Assembly: GCA_011763485.2 (NCBI GenBank)
Contig: JAANSK020171109.1
Span: forward strand, 1 to 25,237
Direction: 5' to 3'
Length of the DNA: 25,237 bases
Origin: Isoetes engelmannii
Lineage: Eukaryota > Streptophyta > Lycopodiopsida > Isoetales > Isoetaceae
How positions within the stretch are numbered: the stretch's first letter is position 1; each line of letters opens with the position of its first letter. A program made the translations under genes and the position numbers. Shown here piece by piece: positions 19,311 to 25,237 of this stretch. The notes beneath the pieces were generated by a model that was not told the origin of the DNA, searched no databases, and worked only from the letters and a program-made list of their open reading frames with translations.

Positions 19311-21122
19311 CCTTCCTTCTCGAAATGCCAGCTACCATATGGAATCCATGACGCTCATTTGTTGGCCTCGTCGTACTTGAAGCAGCACTCGATAACACAC
19401 TGTTCTTTCAGCTCGAGAGGTGGTCCTGGTTTCTTGAGTTCTTCACCATATTTATCCTTGAAGATCAAGAACTCTCTGTGCATGAAGCGGATTTTATTGA
19501 CAAAGCTTATTTTTAGCTTGTACTCATTGTCAGCATTATGAGTGTTGGCGACAATTTTGGCTTCCTCATCAGTAAGGCCACAGTAGACTGCACAAAGGAC
19601 ATCTAGATATCTCAGGTTTAATTTTTCCTTGTACGGTTGCCTTCTTGCTCTGAAGTTGTAATTACCTTCCAAGACGTAATGAGCGTACGTCCTTGCTTTT
19701 TCCTGGTCATATTGGGTGGGATCTGTGCACTGCTCTCTGTCTACAAGGATTCTAACCTGAAGGGGCCTTTTCCCAACTTCATTCTTGGGTGGCATGCTCA
19801 TGGAAGTGACAGGCAAATGTATTACATCCTGCACGTATTTCAGCCTGTTTATTTCTTCCATTTTTTCGCTGGTTTTGTCCAGCTTCTTTTCTTTAATAGC
19901 CACCTATGGATCCTTACCACCCTTGCCCCTGCCTCTCGGTTTCTTTTGAGAAGGTTCTTCAACTGTTTCCACAAGCTGAAGAGCTCTTTTTTTCTGGGCT
20001 CCTTGGTAGCAATTGTGCCTTTGGACCTCTGCACACGAGATTGCTTAGCGAGCCATTTCACTTCTTCTTCTTTCTCAACTTCCTCTTCGAAAGAATCTGA
20101 ATTTGTGTTGGAGGGTTGAGAGGGCGCGTGTTCTGCATGTGTTTCCTCTCCTTCTGAAGACTCACTGTAGATAAGTGCTTCTTCATGGTCCATCTGCACC
20201 TTATCGATTGTGGTAGCCAGAGGTTCGCTGTTCATATAAGAATTCATGTACTTGTACAAGTTTTCTGGAGTAACTCGGCCAAGCTTGAAGTAGGACTTGT
20301 CAACAATAATAAGCCCCTGGACAGTTTTCAAAGAAATTCTTTTTTTCTCCAGCCTGAGAGGCTACTGGTGCAACCTCCCTGATCTGACCCATACAATTAA
20401 ACTCACTGTCCTTCATGTTCTAACCTCTAGAGTATGTGCAGACATGAAGGAAGGTGAGGGTGTTGTACTTTCCGTATGCACCCTTGGTTATAAACCACTA
20501 CGTTTTGTAGCAATCATGAATCTCAGGCTTGGTTGACTTATCTGGTTGCCTCATTGGATTCATCTTGTTTAGTTTGATCTGAATTTTCTTTCTTTGCTGC
20601 TTTTTCAAGCTCCTTCTGAGCTTTTGACGCTTTTTTTGATGTTGTGGCAGCTTCTTTGGTGGCCTTGGCAGCGTCATTTGCTGCCTTCGAAGATTCTCTC
20701 CTCCAAACAGAGATTTCAAGGTCTGAGACTGCTATTCAGGAATAGAAATTTCTAAAGAGGCAACAATTACTAACAAATCTCCAACAAAATATGGTAAAAA
20801 AGACCTAAATGAACAACACAAAACACACTAAAATTGCCCATAGCTAAGTAAAATTTGGAAGAAAAACCACAAATTAATGTTATTCTCCTAGCAAAAAATT
20901 GGTGTTCTATTCGAGAATATAGGTCTGCTACAATAAAAGACATTAAGAACCAAGAAAACCTCCTCCCAATCATCACTACCTGGAATTCCGTTACTGCTTG
21001 TCCCTTCACGTGCTAAAGAATCTTGCCTAGAAGTAGTCCAAGAACGCGAAGGGGCCAAACAGTCATGGACCACTCCAGTTGATGACGATTATGAAGAAGC
21101 TTCACAAGGTTTAAGTTGATCA

Positions 21123-21316
21123 TATTCTCAAATAGCAGAAGAATTCTTTTTCTATTCCCAAATAGCAGAACTGTATTCCAGAATACACTTTTGCTATTTC
21201 AGAATAGCAAAAGTGTATTCTGGAATACACTTTTCCTATTAGGAAATAGCAAAAGTGAAGTGTATTCCAGAATACACTTTTGCTATTCGAGAATAGCAAA
21301 CATGTATTCTGGAATA
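21123..21316. promoter_or_regulatory. Array of nine phased TATTCNNGAATA palindromes
   Basis: Twelve-base sites start at 21123, 21153, 21174, 21195, 21216, 21237, 21263, 21284 and 21305. Six of the eight spacings are exactly 21 bp; the others are 30 and 26. Five sites fit TATTCNNGAATA perfectly (21174, 21216, 21263, 21284, 21305); the other four carry one or two changes. Spacers alternate CACTTTTGC and its complement GCAAAAGTG, so the array also has larger-scale symmetry. It sits between the divergent genes of the element. The arrangement resembles an operator array for a dimeric DNA-binding protein on one helix face. Confidence 0.85.
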
Positions 21317-21551
21317 GAAATATGAAAAGCTAGTCTAAAATTGACGTACGATGTACTTTCTACTCTTACTTGTCCATGGAAAATTGTATGGGAAACGGAA
21401 TACAGAGTCGTGGAAGTCAAGAAGACGCTAATTCCTGGCGACTAAAGCTGCAGAAACGGAATACGCAATTGAAGACGCTTTTCGCTCCTTTTAAAAGTTA
21501 CATTTCACTTCTTCTCCTTTTCTATGTGAAACAATCTTGGTCGTCCACAAC

Positions 21552-21619
21552 TATTCTGGAATAGTGTTGTGTTTAGTTGCTGACTTCTATTTTGTTGGTC
21601 TGCATCTTATTCTCGAATA
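21552..21619. promoter_or_regulatory. Two further palindromes next to the plus-strand gene
   Basis: TATTCTGGAATA at 21552-21563 lies within a longer dyad (ACAAC...GTTGT). TATTCTCGAATA lies at 21608-21619. Both lie in the intergenic region upstream of the proline-rich gene, outside the phased array. Confidence 0.75.
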
Positions 21620-21652
21620 GCTATGCACTTTCGCTCAAGTCGACAAAGATAG

Positions 21653-23274
21653 TTAATCGTGTTGCAAACAGACTTCCACCACCTTTCCTTTCCTCCTGAA
21701 ACTGATGAATCTATCCATAGAAACATTTTACCTCCATCTTTTGAGCCATCTTCGACCCCATCATCGACAAGGTCGTCGTTGCTCCATGATGACAGCCCAG
21801 GTCCCCAAGTTAACAGACTACCACCACCTTTTCTGCCATCACCAAGTCCAACTAGAAACCTCTTGCCTCCACCATTTATCCCATCACCGTCAGTCTCTGT
21901 CTGACTTCCCCCACCATTCCTTCCATCCCCAGACAACACATAAGTTCACAACATACTGCCTCCCCTTTTTATACCTTCTCCCACTCCAATGCCTACGAAA
22001 AGGAGTGCAACAAGATAGAGACTCTATGAGATTCACCACAACTTCTCTTCAAATGATTTGGAAACAAATGAAGGTAATATTTCGACTTTCTCTCCTCTTC
22101 AAACCCCTATTGTCACACATGGATATGAAGAATTTCAAAGTGCAATAAGAAACATATTTATGCCACTACATCCTATGGGCCTTCACCTCCATTTAACAAT
22201 GTACCTCCATCTTTTTGGGAACATCTTTTTCTCCCAACATAGTGCTAGAGATCAAGCTGTGAACAAGCTGAACGATCTCACTTTTCAACACCACATAAAG
22301 TTTTACTTGAAGGAGAGGCAAAGTTATTTGCAAGGCAAAAATTATACCACTACAAAAGAATGGAGTCCATCAGAGGGGTTGCGCTTCCTCAAACATGTTT
22401 CATGCACTGCCTTGGTAGAGTGTGCAAAGCAACTTCCTCTCAAAAATCCTAAGGAGTCGAAGCAGAAGAAAAGCACCCCAGCTACATCATTAGCTGCAAT
22501 TGAAAAGGGAATTTCTTTGGGTTTCAAGTACTTCACAAAAGAAGATCAAATGTGGGGGAGAAGTTTCTTTCTTGAACAAACGATCGTGAATCAAAACTTA
22601 AGTTTAAGGCAGTTGCGAGAACCTTTCATGTGTCCTAATACATTTGACCGACCCCAGAACCAAGCAGGTCCAAGCAATACCGCAGTGGCACCTTCAGTGG
22701 AGGAAGAGGAGGACCGAGTCATGTACCTCAGACCAGGACGTAAGAACGAGACTCCAGGTAACATCACAAAAATTGCTAAGGGCATGCTCATTGCACTTTC
22801 AATTGAGGAAGATGACAAAGGATGACTTTTTTGGATAGTAAGAGTAATTGACACCATTAAAGAAGAAGGGCTAGTGACTAAACTCAAGGTTCACTGGCTT
22901 GCTACACGAGCAGTGAATGACTTCGAGGGAAGGTATGAGTTGGAAATGAGAAGTCAAGGAAAAGGAAAGATGGCCAAAAAAGTTGGATTTATGGATGAGT
23001 TAAACTTAAAAGAAGTTCGTGTACTTGTGATTTCAAGCTGAAATCTGACAATCAGCTACACCAAACAACCAATTTACTCAAGAAGGCCTACAATTATGAA
23101 GATGAAACTGAAGATGGGAGTGATCTGTCATCCTCGGTTGACAGTGATGAGGAAGATAACTCAAGCACTTCCTCCAGTGATAGTGAGAGAAGCGAAGGTG
23201 ATGACGACGGTATCAACGAGCATGATGATGTGCTTGATCATTCAGTCATCACTCCTCACACTTTTGTACATAAC
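21653..23274 (+). pseudogene. Broken gene for a proline-rich, acidic-tailed partner protein
   Basis: One frame runs from 21653 to about 23010, broken by stops at 21902-21904, 21941-21943, 22016-22018 and 22823-22825. A frameshift near 23018-23025 then leads to the acidic tail, ending at 23272-23274. The N-terminal part (21690-21985) holds five LPP(P/S/L)F(L/I/E)PS repeats. The core (22058-22825) is unrecognised: THGYEEFQSAIRNIF, WSPSEGLRFLKHVS, ISLGFKYFTKEDQMWGRSFF. After the fourth stop, FWIVRVIDTIKEEG then KLKVHWLAT resembles a small SH3-like/chromo-type barrel, a guess from the aromatic pattern. The tail is Ser/Asp/Glu-rich (SSSVDSDEEDNSSTSSSDSE). No in-frame ATG precedes the repeats, so the start is lost or lies in an unseen exon. 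It faces away from the methyltransferase gene. Confidence 0.6.
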
Positions 23275-23569
23275 TGAGTTCGAGACAAAAGCTGTAAATT
23301 TTGCATGTGGATATGAAGATTTTCTCTTCAAATTTTGAAAGAACTACTACTTGAGTTGATCCTCTATTTTCTCTGAATAATTCACTCTTAGATGTGTGCA
23401 AAATTGGTAGTTCTGTTTAGTCAATTCTCTCTTCAAGAAAATAAATGAGTTTGTTTAGGGGGGTCAAAATAGAACATCAGGTCCTTTTTTTTGTAGCCCT
23501 ATTTACCCCTTTTTATGGAAAAAATGAATCTTTAAGGAGTATTCCTTTTGCTCTTGTTTGAATGATTTG
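23275..23569. other. Right non-coding flank of the element
   Basis: AT-rich DNA between the partner gene and the right terminal repeat. It includes AAAATAAATGAG (about 23438-23449), a possible poly(A) signal region, and a GGGGGGTCAAAATAGAACATC block. No further gene is seen. Confidence 0.5.
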
Positions 23570-23587
23570 CTCCCGTTTAGTATGCAA
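23570..23587 (-). repeat. Right terminal inverted repeat
   Basis: CTCCCGTTTAGTATGCAA; the complement of the left end at 16960-16977 with one mismatch in 18. Confidence 0.7.
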
Positions 23588-24215
23588 TTTTGTTAATAAC
23601 AGACCTAATTTAATCAACATGATCAGGGTTCGTTCATTAGTCTAGACTACATGCCTGGGTTCTTAGGCTCTAGAGATTGTCTAAGACTAAACATATATGT
23701 TGTTAGTGATACAAAATAATCACACACAAATTCCCTTAAGCAATAATGGTTAAATATTTCTAGAACAATATTTAATGCATCATTATTCTTGTGATCATAT
23801 CACATCCAGCTTCAATATCACAATGCCTTCATCAAACATCAAGTTTATCTGTTAGATAAACTAGTTAATATGAACTTAGTTCATATTCAATGTTCAACCA
23901 GCACCATTATTCAAGAACTATTTAAATATTCACTCAAAACATAAAAGCACTGTAGCAACTTAATTCATAAACCATTGAAATGTATAAACACCATTCACTG
24001 TAGCAACAGACCTTGGTCTCAACTTCCTCCTTTATTAAATCAAGATCCGGCTCACCAAATTGAGCCAGACCTCTTCACAATATATAGGCAGATACAATGG
24101 ACAATAGTAGCAGTAGAAGGAGTTCCGACGGCCTGGGCTGGCCGTCCGGATATTTTGGCTCGATCCTACTTGACCGTGTTCTATGGATTCAAACTTCCTA
24201 AAATAAGTTTCCCTC
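23588..24215 (-). mobile_element. Minus-oriented LTR-like repeat, copy B, second part
   Basis: From about 23625 the sequence AGGGTTCGTTCATTAG...GGCTCTAGAGATT parallels copy A (15799 onward: AGGGTTCATTGATTAG...GGCTCTAGGATT). On the minus strand a CTATATATTG box (complement of about 24079-24088) and AATAAAGG (complement of about 24032-24039) look like LTR promoter and poly(A) signals. The end near 24215, where LINE sequence starts, is approximate, and similarity to copy A fades after 23680. Confidence 0.4.
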
Positions 24216-25237
24216 CCTTCATCAATGTGAGCGTGGAACAATGGATGCACCGCTTGCAGGAGTTATATGACCCTCCAGGAGCAAATGCCAGTGTGCCAGA
24301 TCAGGTGGGAGAGGTACTCCAGCTCATGGAGGAGGATGTCCGGCAGGGTCTCAGGCATCTGCAAGGGCTGCAGGCAGAGCTGTTGAAATGGGGTGGCCCA
24401 TCTTTGATAGGGGCTTTGACGTCTATCATTAACTAGGTTGTATGGGAAGGGCTCCCACAGGAGTGGATAGTTAGCAAGGTTGCTCATGTCCATAAAGTTG
24501 GTAATAGGGATGAGCCGGCAAATTACCGGATGATCATGGTAAGCTCGCTATTTGCAAAGCTCCTGGAAGGGGTGGTGGAGAAGAAGTTGACAAAGTGGGC
24601 CGAGGAAGCAGGAGTGCGTGCAATTGGCCAGGCAGGCTTTCGTCCAGATCACTCCACGACCGACCACATTTTCACCCTCAGAGTGCTGATGGCAAGCCGG
24701 AATGTGCGACAAGACTTGTATTGTTGCTTTGTAGATTTCACGACGGCCTATGATACGGTCCCCAGAGACATGTTGTGGCAGAGACTGCAGGAGTTACAGG
24801 TTCCACAGGACTTGCAGAATGTTATTCACAGGCCGTATGATGGGATTTATGCTGCACTGCCTTCTGAAGATCAGCGAGTGCCTAGCACTATGGGAGTTAA
24901 GCAGGACTGCCCGTTGTCTCCCACGCTCTTTGGACTGTACATTGATAGGTTGGAGACGTGGATGCAGCACCACAGGGGAGGCGGGTTGCAATTACCCGAT
25001 GCGAGCTCTGTACGACAGTTACTGTATGCGGATGATGTGGATTTGCTGGCCCACACGGACGGCAGTATGCAGCGGCATTTGGACGCCCTCAGTGGGTTTT
25101 GTGGGGCAACGGGAATGACGGTGAACTTGCACAAAACTAAGCTTCTCACGATCCAGTCTTTTGTGGGATGAGTGTGTGGAGAGGAGGGCTAGTGCGGGCT
25201 GGAAGGCTTTATATGCAGTGCAAAACACGTGTTGCCG
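24216..25237 (+). pseudogene. LINE reverse transcriptase (runs off the window)
   Basis: Pre-RT and RT part of a LINE ORF2-type protein, which would copy its RNA into DNA at a nicked target. The frame is open apart from a TAG at 24434-24436, between LTSIIN and VVWEGLPQEW. Motifs in order: ELLKWGGPSL; NRDEPANYRMIMVSSLFAKL; GVRAIGQAGFRPDHSTTDHI; CCFVDFTTAYDTVPRDMLW (first Asp); GVKQDCPLSPTLFGLYIDRL; LLYADDVDLL (catalytic YADD, about 25018-25047); GMTVNLHKTKLL. The frame stops at 25169-25171. The following ERRASAGWKALYAVQNTC occurs in another frame close behind, suggesting a short deletion. The pre-RT part has lost the GKAS.LDGI segment present in the minus-strand copy at 12240-13080. The domain is well kept; the clade (RTE-, Jockey- or Dualen-like) is undecided. 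Confidence 0.88.

Larger units (their letters stand above)
17308..21073 (-). pseudogene. Broken ParB-like / N6-N4 DNA methyltransferase gene
   Basis: Blocks in coding order: Ser/Arg-rich start near 21073-20958; Ala/Lys-rich helix (20728-20560); conserved-looking WFITKGAYGKYNTLTFLHV (after a TAG at 20500-20498); VQGLIIVDKSYFKLGRVTPE; acidic linker; AT-hook-like KKPRGRGKGG; ParB/Srx-like domain (19903-19358: RPLQVRILVDRE, HYVLEGNYNFRARRQ, GLTDEEAKIVANTHN); methyltransferase motif IV-like IADIPYGF (18429-18406); then LDAFSGSGTT (about 17700-17671); acidic tail to 17308. Motif IV before GSGTT is the beta-class order. Plausible introns are 19310-19132, 18916 to about 18805, and 18202-17978. Breaks include frame changes at T7 20340-20346, T7 19987-19993 and C7 18579-18585, further ones near 17840 and 17550, and stops at 19906-19904, 19357-19355 and near 17765. 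The domain pair is inferred from motifs. Confidence 0.75.
16960..23587. mobile_element. 6.6 kb inverted-repeat element with ParB-methyltransferase and partner gene
   Basis: The ends are an 18 bp inverted repeat, TTGCATATTAAACGGGAG at 16960-16977 and its complement with one mismatch at 23570-23587. Weaker similarity (AAAGATTC followed by T/A runs) continues inward. Inside are two divergent broken genes, the methyltransferase gene on the minus strand and the proline-rich gene on the plus strand, separated by an array of phased palindromes. LTR copy B is interrupted by this unit, which supports insertion as one block. No target-site duplication is certain. No DDE, tyrosine-recombinase or helicase domain is visible, so the transposition enzyme is either lost, unrecognised or supplied elsewhere. 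I do not recognise a named family. Confidence 0.65.

Noticed and set aside
21123-21316. CRISPR array
   Set aside because: The units are palindromic 12-mers with mostly 9 bp spacers that are themselves repeated; there are no unique spacers and no cas genes, and the context is plant DNA.
21659-21904. Independent 81-codon proline-rich gene
   Set aside because: The same frame and repeat pattern continue past the stop at 21904, and there is no ATG; it is part of the longer broken partner gene.

Overview
This window looks like plant nuclear DNA: one intron-containing, plant-specific gene sits in dense, nested and mostly decayed transposable elements. The gene belongs to the ASG1-like family (TRF2/HOY1 PH-like domain) and has six exons with consensus splice sites. 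The repeats are a chromodomain Ty3/gypsy element, LINE remnants of at least one RT family plus zinc-knuckle tails, and several TG...CA LTRs. I cannot name the species. The LINE type and LTR density would suit a large-genome, possibly non-flowering, land plant, but that is inference.

Layout. 1-200 holds three UUCG-tetraloop hairpin motifs. 202-1195 is a LINE tail; a second copy lies at 4618-5634. Between them is a 5'-truncated chromovirus (RNase H, integrase, chromodomain, polypurine tract, 3' LTR; 1196-3687). 5635-6974 is non-coding DNA with a G-box upstream of the host gene. 6975-9393 is the ASG1-like gene, apparently intact (608 aa), followed by a poly(A) signal. 9862-13101 is LINE debris: a ~480 bp tandem duplication of a LINE tail on the minus strand, a plus-strand C-terminal fragment, and a minus-strand RT fragment. 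13301-14866 is a small non-autonomous LTR element whose LTRs carry an antisense tRNA-like module. 14867-16959 plus 23588-about 24215 are minus-oriented LTRs of another family. 24216-25237 is a LINE reverse transcriptase with YADD that runs off the window.

The most interesting part is 16960-23587. It is bounded by an 18 bp inverted repeat (TTGCATAYTAAACGGGAG) and inserted in one of those LTRs, because LTR-like sequence resumes on the far side. It carries two divergent, broken genes. The minus-strand gene is split by introns. It has an Ala/Lys-rich helix, an acidic linker, a basic AT-hook-like patch, a ParB/Srx-like domain, and a permuted (beta-class) N6/N4 DNA methyltransferase domain. The plus-strand gene encodes a proline-rich repeat region, an unknown conserved-looking core and an acidic Ser/Asp/Glu tail. 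Between them lies an array of nine palindromes related to TATTCNNGAATA, with starts mostly exactly 21 bp apart. About eleven further copies are scattered in the introns of the methyltransferase gene and in the rest of the divergent intergenic region. I read this as a decayed mobile element carrying a ParB-methyltransferase plus partner and its own array of binding sites. I do not recognise it as a named transposon family, and no transposase is visible.
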